DNA of 17,112 bases from the NCBI GenBank assembly GCA_017642625.1, contig JAGCOQ010000083.1:1-17112 (forward strand). The letters are read 5' to 3'. Position numbers and translations under genes: made by a program. Position 1 is the first letter of the stretch. Each line of letters starts with the position of its first letter. Below are positions 6,515 to 13,698 of the stretch, piece after piece. The notes under the pieces were generated by a model that worked only from the letters and a program-made list of their open reading frames with translations, did not search any database and was not told where the DNA came from. This DNA comes from Alphaproteobacteria bacterium. Its GTDB lineage: Bacteria > Pseudomonadota > Alphaproteobacteria > Rs-D84.

Positions 6515-9200
6515 CGTCATTTTTATCGTCGTCTGATTTATCTGTTTCAGATTCTTCGTCCGTAGTTTTATCTTTATTTGTGTGGTTAATAAGTATATTT
6601 CCAACCGCGCCACCAATTGCACCAGCCCCCGCGACGACGGCACCCGTCTTAACCCGCTGCTCCGTTTTTGCTCTCTGTTCATTCCATTTGGCTGCATCTT
6701 CACCGTCTGGGTTCATGATTGCGCGTGCAATAGATGCATAGACACCACTGGTAATACCGACACCTGCGTCGTCATATAATCCGGTTTCCGCTTTATCAAT
6801 AACGACCTCTGATTCAATACCTGGTGCAATGCCCAGTAATTCTTTACGCGTTTTCAAATCATTTGCCAATGTTGCGTATTCCGTATAAAGCGAAATCATA
6901 TCGTTCCCGCCAGCCAGTTCAACATTTGTTTCACCGCCCGCCACCCTGTTTCCACCATATTCGCAAGTAAATGTTTTTAGGTATGCCTGCATCTCTTGTT
7001 CTGTCAAAGCGTCAATGCGTTGTTCCGACAGTGCCGATGCCAGCATCATACCACCAATACCAGTTGCCCCAATCGCCGCCGCACTCAACATACGATTTGG
7101 CAACGATTGTTCACGTGCCAATGCCTCTTCATAATTCTTACGCAATTCATTTAAATCAACTGTGCGCTTCAAGAAACCAAAGAACTCTTTATCTGTCATT
7201 TCACCAACGCGTTGAGATTCGTTGTTCAATTTTTCGGTTTCTATTGCTATTTTTTCTTCTTCCGCAGTTTTTTCATTTACGGACAACAACATTGTTGGTT
7301 TCTCAAAAAGTGGTTTTTTTGTTTCATCCGCCACAGGCGCCCCAGACTGTCCGCCATCTGCTACACACATACCACCTTCTGGTTTATAACCTTTTTTACA
7401 ACTTTCTATTTCGCACTTCATTTTACCGTCATCACATGTACATTTGCACGACCGAAGAGCATTGGTATAACTTGCAGACATAGCCCCATCAATTTTAACA
7501 CATAAATCGGGGCCTACACTTTGACTTTCGCCATGATTATATACCTTGCCACGCGAAAGACATTTATTTCCCTTTGTCACTGGTTGTGCTACTGCTGATT
7601 CATCTGCCACACATTTACCATCTTTGTGGTTATAACCATCTTTGCAACTTTCTATTTCACATTTCATCTTGTTGTTGTTGCACGCACATGCACAAGTCTG
7701 AACACCAGTTAAATTAAGTATCGAATTAAAGTTTGCACATTTATCCACAGGATAACTTTCGCTTTTCCCATCGGCATACTCTATACCGTCAACAATACAT
7801 TTAGGTTGTGCTGGGGTGGTCGGCGTATTAACAATGGGCTTATTATCTGACGGTTTTTCATCTGCTTTGCACTTGCCATTTTCCTTGCTATAGCCTTTGT
7901 CACATAAATCTACTTTGCAACTTGCCTTGCCTTTATTACATTTACATTCGCAACTTGTGACATTTGTTAAATCCAATACAGAATCAAATCTTTCGCACGT
8001 TCTTTTAAGTGCCCAAAATGTTTCACCATCGTCAGCATATTTATGCCCATCCAGCACACACATATTTGCACTTGTGGTTTCTTGTGGCGCTTTATTTTCT
8101 TGGGGTGCTTTGCCTTCTTTTATACATTTATCATTTTCTAGTTTATATCCCGTTTTACATCTTCTTGTTTTGCAACTAACTTTCCCTTTGTTACATGTGC
8201 ATTCACAAGCCGTCACATTGGAAAAATCATGCTCTGTATCATATTTTTCACATAAATACCCAAGTTTTTGATAAACGTTACCATCTATTAATACACCATC
8301 AGAAACTATACAATTTTTTTGACCTGTTTCGGATGCTTCTGGCTTTTTTGTTGGATTTACACCACCAGATTTTGTCCGCATTTCTTTATATGCATCAACA
8401 AACGTTTCATTAATAACCCCATAATCCGAGTATTTTTCATCATCAAAACTAGCCGCCCCTGAATGCACTATGCCATACAGATTGTTTTGTGCAAAATATG
8501 GTCCACCACTATTCCCTTGGGTGCTATCACAAGTTGATTTAAACAGAGTATATGCATAAAATCGTTCAAGTTCACAACTTCGATCTGCCTTGAAACGATA
8601 TTTAACACCTGTTTTCGGGTCTGGATCATCGTCCAGTTCTATCCCCATCTTACGCAATCTGGCTTCAACAATATCATACTTACGGTCAAAATCTGCCGAA
8701 GGGTTTTGTGCAGAGACTTCTTCCCATATTTTCTTCGCCTGTTTAATTTGTTCATCTTTCAGAATTCGCATAAAACCAAAACCTGCATTTTGAACAGTTG
8801 TAAGCACAGTTTTGTCGGGAACATCATAATAATCTTCCCTGTAAAAGCTAGGATCCTTGACGCGCAACAACGCCCAATCATCTGTATTGTAATCATAACC
8901 ATACTTTTCCAATGTGACTTTGGTTTTTCTGCCATCGTGTAATGTTATTGTGTATTGTTTATTTAACTGTTCCTCGTTATCATATTTGTCCACCTTGGTT
9001 ATACAATGACGCGCCGTCAAAATTATATCTGGATAAATATATTCCGCCGTACATGTTCCGTGCCCTGTATTAAAATGCACAATTTTGTTGTATTCGGGAC
9101 TTGACCAATCAACATACTCACGGTGATCAATACTGCCAACCAATGCCACTGATATATTTGGCAGAAATATAAGCGATAAAAACACCAAAATACGTTTCAT
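6507..9200 (-). CDS. Exported trypsin-like serine protease with four Cys-rich (VWC-like) repeats
   Basis: 897 aa. A signal peptide (cut near Ala19) precedes a chymotrypsin-fold protease domain of about residues 20-275. The triad is His65 in LTARHC, Asp108 in DDWALL and Ser231 in QGNSGGP; Cys50/Cys66 should form the disulfide beside the catalytic His. A charged insertion (about 145-205) lies between Asp and Ser. A linker leads to four repeats (297-359, 381-444, 468-530, 547-612), each with eight cysteines, joined by Pro/Ala/Lys-rich spacers. The C-terminal third has charged helical segments (about 635-700), two Gly/Ala hydrophobic segments (704-724 and 852-871) and an acidic Asp/Glu/Lys tail. 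The protein is probably secreted and anchored or inserted by the C-terminal segments. Candidate functions (processing surface proteins, binding host or partner proteins) are inference. Own promoter upstream. Confidence 0.9.
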   Translation of the reverse strand: MKRILVFLSLIFLPNISVALVGSIDHREYVDWSSPEYNKIVHFNTGHGTCTAEYIYPDIILTARHCITKVDKYDNEEQLNKQYTITLHDGRKTKVTLEKYGYDYNTDDWALLRVKDPSFYREDYYDVPDKTVLTTVQNAGFGFMRILKDEQIKQAKKIWEEVSAQNPSADFDRKYDIVEARLRKMGIELDDDPDPKTGVKYRFKADRSCELERFYAYTLFKSTCDSTQGNSGGPYFAQNNLYGIVHSGAASFDDEKYSDYGVINETFVDAYKEMRTKSGGVNPTKKPEASETGQKNCIVSDGVLIDGNVYQKLGYLCEKYDTEHDFSNVTACECTCNKGKVSCKTRRCKTGYKLENDKCIKEGKAPQENKAPQETTSANMCVLDGHKYADDGETFWALKRTCERFDSVLDLTNVTSCECKCNKGKASCKVDLCDKGYSKENGKCKADEKPSDNKPIVNTPTTPAQPKCIVDGIEYADGKSESYPVDKCANFNSILNLTGVQTCACACNNNKMKCEIESCKDGYNHKDGKCVADESAVAQPVTKGNKCLSRGKVYNHGESQSVGPDLCVKIDGAMSASYTNALRSCKCTCDDGKMKCEIESCKKGYKPEGGMCVADGGQSGAPVADETKKPLFEKPTMLLSVNEKTAEEEKIAIETEKLNNESQRVGEMTDKEFFGFLKRTVDLNELRKNYEEALAREQSLPNRMLSAAAIGATGIGGMMLASALSEQRIDALTEQEMQAYLKTFTCEYGGNRVAGGETNVELAGGNDMISLYTEYATLANDLKTRKELLGIAPGIESEVVIDKAETGLYDDAGVGITSGVYASIARAIMNPDGEDAAKWNEQRAKTEQRVKTGAVVAGAGAIGGAVGNILINHTNKDKTTDEESETDKSDDDKNDAI
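7365..8312 (-). repeat. Four VWC-like eight-cysteine repeats inside the protease gene
   Basis: Units lie at 8312-8124, 8060-7869, 7799-7611 and 7562-7365. All four share the exact spacing CxCxC-x6-C-x4-C-x10-C after two leading cysteines 19-20 residues apart; the gap to the CxCxC block is 14 residues in units 1-3 and 17 in unit 4. Each ends CxxGY...C. The start C-x-x-D-G-x-x-Y and the later C-x-C-x-x-G-K-x-x-C resemble eukaryotic von Willebrand factor type C domains. Units 3 and 4 share KMKCEIESCK and look most recently duplicated. Confidence 0.9.
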
Positions 9201-9240
9201 TTTATTCCATAAACAACCGCCACCGCAAAACAGTGTTCTT

Positions 9241-9256
9241 TTGGTATATTATACCA
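9241..9256 (-). promoter_or_regulatory. Extended -10 promoter and dyad upstream of the protease gene
   Basis: On the minus strand TGGTATAAT contains a consensus -10 (9253-9248) with an extended TGn. The start site would lie near 9241, about 40 bases before the ATG. No good -35 is seen. The -10 is embedded in a perfect 7-1-7 dyad, TGGTATAATATACCA (9256-9242), which could be an operator. A third TTGGTAT half-site lies at 9277-9283. Confidence 0.6.
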
Positions 9257-9285
9257 CAAAACCAGGTTCTGATATATTGGTATTT

Positions 9286-11292
9286 TTATTCTTTACGTGA
9301 ACCAGACAACATCACACCGATGCACGCGACCAACAGAATGATTATCATCATCCAATCGCGCCCTATTCTGCGATAAATCGTGTCATGTGCCCCCCAAACA
9401 GTGCCGTCCAAAATGCCCGTTTGACCAATTGGTAAAAACGACAATATTTCGCCATCAGACAACACAAACGCACTGATTCCAGAATAATTCGCACGAATAA
9501 TTGGCAACCCTGATTCAATCGCATAGCGACGAACCATGTCCAGATGTTGATAAGTCCCAGGGGTTTTACCAAACCATGTATCATTTGTAATGTTTATAAT
9601 TGCATGTGGTTTTAAATCCGTCCGCGGAATCAATGAATCAGAAAAGATAATTTCATAACAGATTGCCGGTGCAAATACAAACTCTGCTTCTTCCATATTG
9701 ATGGAAATAAGTTCTGCCCCGTCACCACGCGCCAAGTGTATCGGTGATGGCATAAATCCCCACAAACTGTATTCACCAAATGGAACCAAGTGCGATTTAC
9801 TGTATATGTTTGAAATGGTGCCATCTGGTGATGCAACAATCATTGAATTATGTGGTTTACCATCCATAAATGCAGTCGCACCAATTACGACATTTGTTTT
9901 TAACACCGTCGCCAAAGGCATATCAGCCCCATCTGTAATGGTATATGGATATGTTGTTTCAGGGAACACCACTAAATCCGGATTGCCCTCTGCTGCTGCC
10001 AACTGAAACAGACGAACCAAGTTTTCTTCGACGCGCTTTAATGCATCCGCACGTGAATAAATCATTTTCTGCGATTGGGCTTGCGCCGGTTGAACGATGC
10101 GAATCATTGCCGTTGTGCCCGCATCTTTTGATGCGACATTAATATTGTGTGCGCCAATAAATCCGCCACATATCGCGATTATTAAAAAGAAGAAAAATAC
10201 GCACCAACTGCGAATACTTTTTATATTTCGTATCAATTCAACGGTAGCGGCAACAAGACCAACAATAACAAAAGTTAAACCCAACGCCCCCCAAACAGAC
10301 ATTGAATTTGAAATCGCTGGAAACGGCAGTGCAATATTGGCAATCGGGTTCCATGGAAAACCACTAAGGACCCATTCACGCAACCACAAAACCAACGTCC
10401 AAACGCCCCCAAACATAAACACGCGCGAACACGAATTTAAACGACCACGAATTACAGACAAGAAGGGTATAGAGAAGAACACCACCCCAAATATACCAAT
10501 CCCAACCAATGCCGGCACCGTCCATATTGCGAATTGCTTTGCCAATTCTGGCACAACATATATTGAATTAAGTGTCCACCACAGCATTGCCATTGCATAC
10601 ACTGCCCCAAACGGTGATATACGCAATACTTCACGCCAAAAACCACCATAATTTTTTCTGCGCACCGTCAGCCAATATGCACCACCAACACCTAAAACGG
10701 TTGTCCACCACAAATTAAATGGTGCGAATCCAAAAGCTGCAACCCCACCAAACAGTGCATATAGCGCGTATTGCCAAAAACTATTTTCGCGTATTTTTAA
10801 TCTTTTGAAAAATGCGATTGTATGACTGCCGGGGCAACATTCACCGTTTTTACATGCAACAACACCGTCATCAGAATAAGGATTTTTATACCCCAATTTT
10901 TTCATTATTGCGACCTCTTTTGATTCCATAACAACAGCTTCTTTATCACTAATGTGATCGTATCCCCGAAGGTGCAACATACCATGCACCACCATATGTG
11001 CAGTATGTTCAGCAACGCTTATCCCTGCCGCTTTTGCTTCGCGTTTTACCGTATCAAGAGAGATGTAAATATCGCCCAACAGCAAATCATCACCCAATTC
11101 AAATGACAAGACGTTTGTCGGTTTATCAAACCCGCGATATTCTTTGTTCAGTTTATGTATTTCTTTATCATCAGTCAGTATAATTGACACTTCGGCATCT
11201 TTGCGTTTTGGACCTGCCGCATTTGCAATATTTGCAAAATCAATGTCATATTTTTCCCAACGATTATCGTTATAATTTACATAAACTTGCAT
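9286..11292 (-). CDS. ybeY-lnt: Fused endoribonuclease YbeY and apolipoprotein N-acyltransferase Lnt
   Basis: 668 aa in one open frame. Residues 1-135 are YbeY, a metal-dependent RNase for rRNA maturation and quality control, with the signature HGMLHLRGYDH giving zinc ligands His103, His107 and His113. A linker of about 30 residues holds CKNGECCPG. From about 170 the sequence is Lnt: several transmembrane helices, then a periplasmic nitrilase domain with the Glu-Lys-Cys triad Glu445 (FPETTYP), Lys499 (YSKSHLVPFGEY) and Cys545 (PAICYE), and a final helix. Lnt adds the third acyl chain to lipoproteins in the inner membrane. Both halves look complete and active. In many Alphaproteobacteria ybeY, a corC/tlyC gene and lnt are adjacent; here they appear fused with corC absent between them. 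GGGGGGA precedes the ATG by eight bases. Third gene of the mucR operon. Confidence 0.9.
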   Translation of the reverse strand: MQVYVNYNDNRWEKYDIDFANIANAAGPKRKDAEVSIILTDDKEIHKLNKEYRGFDKPTNVLSFELGDDLLLGDIYISLDTVKREAKAAGISVAEHTAHMVVHGMLHLRGYDHISDKEAVVMESKEVAIMKKLGYKNPYSDDGVVACKNGECCPGSHTIAFFKRLKIRENSFWQYALYALFGGVAAFGFAPFNLWWTTVLGVGGAYWLTVRRKNYGGFWREVLRISPFGAVYAMAMLWWTLNSIYVVPELAKQFAIWTVPALVGIGIFGVVFFSIPFLSVIRGRLNSCSRVFMFGGVWTLVLWLREWVLSGFPWNPIANIALPFPAISNSMSVWGALGLTFVIVGLVAATVELIRNIKSIRSWCVFFFFLIIAICGGFIGAHNINVASKDAGTTAMIRIVQPAQAQSQKMIYSRADALKRVEENLVRLFQLAAAEGNPDLVVFPETTYPYTITDGADMPLATVLKTNVVIGATAFMDGKPHNSMIVASPDGTISNIYSKSHLVPFGEYSLWGFMPSPIHLARGDGAELISINMEEAEFVFAPAICYEIIFSDSLIPRTDLKPHAIINITNDTWFGKTPGTYQHLDMVRRYAIESGLPIIRANYSGISAFVLSDGEILSFLPIGQTGILDGTVWGAHDTIYRRIGRDWMMIIILLVACIGVMLSGSRKE

Positions 11293-11318
11293 TATATATT
11301 CCCCCCATCTATATACAC

Positions 11319-13238
11319 CTATGCGCTGTGTTCATCTTTTTTAGCACGCTGTGCAATCACCGTATTTTTTTGTTTCAGTTTTGTTGCAATACGTCCTTTA
11401 CCGGTATTAAATGCAACCTTTTCGTTTTTGGTTAATTCTTCTATCTTTTTATTTAATCTGTTCATCAAAGATTTATACTTGGTTTTAGCAACATTTTCCC
11501 CAGTGGTCGCATATTCCTTTGCTTTATTATAATAGTATTGTTTTTTTACACTATCTGTTTCATTATCCCCCAGTTTTTCATAACACAACGCACCGTTAAA
11601 ATATGTGTACCCTTTTACTTCTTTGGACGCATTACTAAAATCGGGCATATTAATTGTGTTGTCCACTATGGTAATACCATTATCATATTCCCCCAGTTGA
11701 TAATATGATATTACTAAATTACTGTACACGATATACAGTTTAGGGTTTTCTTTGATTGCTTGTTCAAACTTTTTAATAGCCGCCTCATACTTACCATCAA
11801 CATATAACTTTTCACCCTGTTCGTTCAGTTTTTCAGCAGATGATTCTGTTGCTTTTGTTTGTTGTGGTTGCAACACAAAATCTCTGAACAATTCGCCATT
11901 GGCAATCTTATCCACTTCGTCTGGTCGTAAATATTCATTAAGTTTTAATTGCTTATATGTTTTACCGTTCTTATGAATATCGGCACTTACAACATTCATC
12001 AAATCCACTTCTATTTCTGGATATTCCTTTAAACTTCCGTTGTTCCATAGTTTTTTAGCGTTCATCTGATATACAGAATTAGCAAACGAATACAACACAA
12101 CACTGTCCCTGATATTTCCCAATACTCTGTTGCCTGCAATACCATATTTCGGTTCCAATCCAGCATTACCAGATTTGCATAAATCATCAAACATATTGGC
12201 GATATCAGCCAGTTTCCTTTCGTTATTCACAGCAGAACGAATTTCTGCACCATCATAATTATTTTTATAAATGCCAGAGCCACGATTATACATACCAATA
12301 CCCAATTCAATGAACAAGTGTGCATCAATCGGTTTTGTAAACTGTTTTTTTACATACGGCCAAACGAATTGTTCGTAAAAAGCGCGTACAAGCATTCTGT
12401 TTTCTTCGTAAGAAACAGACACACCATTTACATATGGCTTGCCCAACACTTTTTGAAAGAACCTTTTTCTTTCTTCAATAAGTTGTCTGTCTTTTTCGCC
12501 TTTTGGGGTTGCCTTGCCAATCATATAGCCCGAACCAATCGTTATATAACCACTGGTCTCACCTACATCTGCATATGCTTCATTTACAAAACCTTCGGAT
12601 AAAATTGTTTCCATATATATGTATGGCCATATTGCGTCAATTTGCGCCATCCATTCTTCTTGGGGTAATGTCGGATCTATTTTTAAAGTATTTATTGTTT
12701 CATTTTGTATTTTTCTGGTCAGAAATCTATGTACAGCATTCTTTACATTATCTACTTTGTCTTTAACGTTTTCTTTTATCTTGTCTTTATTCTTTACGAC
12801 ACCAACACCACCAATTACCGACAACAACATCAGGTACCATGTTATATATGCTGCGGCACGTGAATTTTTCTTGGTGAATTTTTGTATTACTTTATCTTTG
12901 CCACGTTTGTTTTGCTTTACGGTTCTGTTGCTATATTTTTTTTCCATAAAGTCCAACGCAACATTATCCAGCAAAACAAAATCAGATATTTTGACGAACC
13001 ATTTTGACAAGAACAATAGTACAACCGCACTTATATCAAAAGTATCTGCGACAACACGCCCACCGACACCAATAACCTTGCCTGTGCCACGTGCGGCCTT
13101 GCCCCAGCCACTCAAATTTTTATCTATTGGGGCTTTTACAACATTTTTTATTTTCTTGTTGTGTCCGGAAAAACGAGACAACATAAAATCAGTAGCGTTA
13201 TCGGTTGCCGTTGATATCTTATCTGCTGCTTTGGTCAT
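11319..13238 (-). CDS. Membrane-anchored GH24 (T4-type) lysozyme with TPR region
   Basis: 639 aa. A Gly/Lys-rich N-terminus precedes two hydrophobic segments (about 67-90 and 129-149) with a strongly basic stretch between. From 205 to about 380 I see a T4-lysozyme-like domain: LSEGFVNEAYADVG then GYITIGSGYMIG gives Glu215, Asp224 (same nine-residue spacing as T4 lysozyme E11/D20) and Thr233; DAHLFIELGIGMYNRGSGIY matches the 'DALVSFAYNVG' helix. TPR-like repeats follow (about 468-500, 503-536 and 544-580), then a basic helical tail. GH24 enzymes cut the MurNAc-GlcNAc bond of peptidoglycan. Tethering to the membrane and adding TPRs suggests a cell-wall remodelling enzyme in a protein complex rather than a phage endolysin; no other phage genes are nearby. 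AGGGGGAA lies eight bases before the ATG. 18 bases after mucR, 26 before ybeY-lnt: one operon. Confidence 0.75.
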   Translation of the reverse strand: MTKAADKISTATDNATDFMLSRFSGHNKKIKNVVKAPIDKNLSGWGKAARGTGKVIGVGGRVVADTFDISAVVLLFLSKWFVKISDFVLLDNVALDFMEKKYSNRTVKQNKRGKDKVIQKFTKKNSRAAAYITWYLMLLSVIGGVGVVKNKDKIKENVKDKVDNVKNAVHRFLTRKIQNETINTLKIDPTLPQEEWMAQIDAIWPYIYMETILSEGFVNEAYADVGETSGYITIGSGYMIGKATPKGEKDRQLIEERKRFFQKVLGKPYVNGVSVSYEENRMLVRAFYEQFVWPYVKKQFTKPIDAHLFIELGIGMYNRGSGIYKNNYDGAEIRSAVNNERKLADIANMFDDLCKSGNAGLEPKYGIAGNRVLGNIRDSVVLYSFANSVYQMNAKKLWNNGSLKEYPEIEVDLMNVVSADIHKNGKTYKQLKLNEYLRPDEVDKIANGELFRDFVLQPQQTKATESSAEKLNEQGEKLYVDGKYEAAIKKFEQAIKENPKLYIVYSNLVISYYQLGEYDNGITIVDNTINMPDFSNASKEVKGYTYFNGALCYEKLGDNETDSVKKQYYYNKAKEYATTGENVAKTKYKSLMNRLNKKIEELTKNEKVAFNTGKGRIATKLKQKNTVIAQRAKKDEHSA

Positions 13239-13256
13239 GTGTGATTCCCCCTACTA

Positions 13257-13619
13257 TTACTTCTTTCCAAATCCCGTCTTCTTGGCGATTTTTGAACGCG
13301 TTTGTGCATAATTCGGTGCAACAAAGGGATAATCATGTGGCAATCCCCACTTTTCGCGATACTGTTCCGGTGTCAGATTATATTTGCGTTTGATATACCG
13401 GCGCAACATTATGTGCCAAGTGCCATCTTCCAAACACTGTATTTTGTCTGGACGCACAGATTTCGCAATTTCCGATTCGGTTGCCGCATGCCCCAGCAAT
13501 GTTGAACGCGCCTGAGCCACCGCCGCCGCCATAGTGAGTTTTGGATTCGCCGCCATTGCCGCCGCCGCCAAGTTTGCGACCGCCAACGCGATTTCGGCAT
13601 CTTTTGTATTATTTACCAA
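13257..13619 (-). CDS. mucR: MucR/Ros-family transcriptional regulator lacking zinc-ligand histidines
   Basis: 120 aa. The C-terminal half matches MucR/Ros: SVRPDKIQCLEDG (54-66), then NLTPEQYREKWGLP (81-94), DYPFVAPNYA and a basic tail. These are alphaproteobacterial regulators, often described as H-NS-like or zinc-finger, that control surface polysaccharide, motility and virulence genes. Cys62 and Asp65 are kept, but both histidines that complete the zinc site in Ros-type proteins are replaced (RRYIKRKY: Tyr75 and Lys79). The N-terminus is Ala-rich and helical and could mediate oligomerisation. No ATG fits: the frame is closed by TAA at 13637-13635, and only TTG at 13619 lies between, with AGGGG (13632-13628) seven bases upstream. 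Heads the operon with the lysozyme-TPR and ybeY-lnt genes. Divergent from rarA. Confidence 0.85.
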   Translation of the reverse strand: MVNNTKDAEIALAVANLAAAAMAANPKLTMAAAVAQARSTLLGHAATESEIAKSVRPDKIQCLEDGTWHIMLRRYIKRKYNLTPEQYREKWGLPHDYPFVAPNYAQTRSKIAKKTGFGKK

Positions 13620-13648
13620 TTGCCAACCCCTATTTTATGTACTACAAT
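13620..13648 (+). promoter_or_regulatory. Promoter of rarA
   Basis: TTGCCA (13620-13625) and TACAAT (13643-13648) are separated by 17 bases, a near-consensus arrangement. The start site would be near 13655, leaving a leader of about 44 A-rich bases. No Shine-Dalgarno sequence precedes the rarA ATG. The -35 directly abuts the mucR start codon. Confidence 0.6.
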
Positions 13649-13649
13649 C

Positions 13650-13689
13650 ATTATAACACAAATAAACCATAAGTAAAATATAAGTAAAA
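13650..13689 (-). promoter_or_regulatory. mucR promoter with 11-base-spaced direct repeats
   Basis: On the minus strand TTTACT (13677-13672), 16 bases and TATAAT (13655-13650) form the likely mucR promoter. Two exact copies of ATAAGTAAAA (plus-strand 13669-13678 and 13680-13689) repeat at an 11-base period, one helical turn, and cover the -35. MucR/Ros proteins bind AT-rich sites and repress their own genes, so this is a candidate autoregulatory site. Confidence 0.55.
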
Positions 13690-13698
13690 CAAAAATAA

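Noticed and set aside
6971..7505. Plus-strand frames, including a hydrophobic Phe-rich one
   Set aside because: They are antisense to the Lys/Glu-rich region of the protease; the Phe and Leu runs are the complement of Lys/Glu codons.
10097..10651. 184-aa plus-strand frame
   Set aside because: Antisense to the membrane part of Lnt, with no ribosome binding site or recognisable motif.
11319..13238. Prophage remnant because of the lysozyme domain
   Set aside because: No holin, integrase, structural gene or att-like repeat is seen, and the gene is embedded in a regular operon with membrane helices and TPRs.
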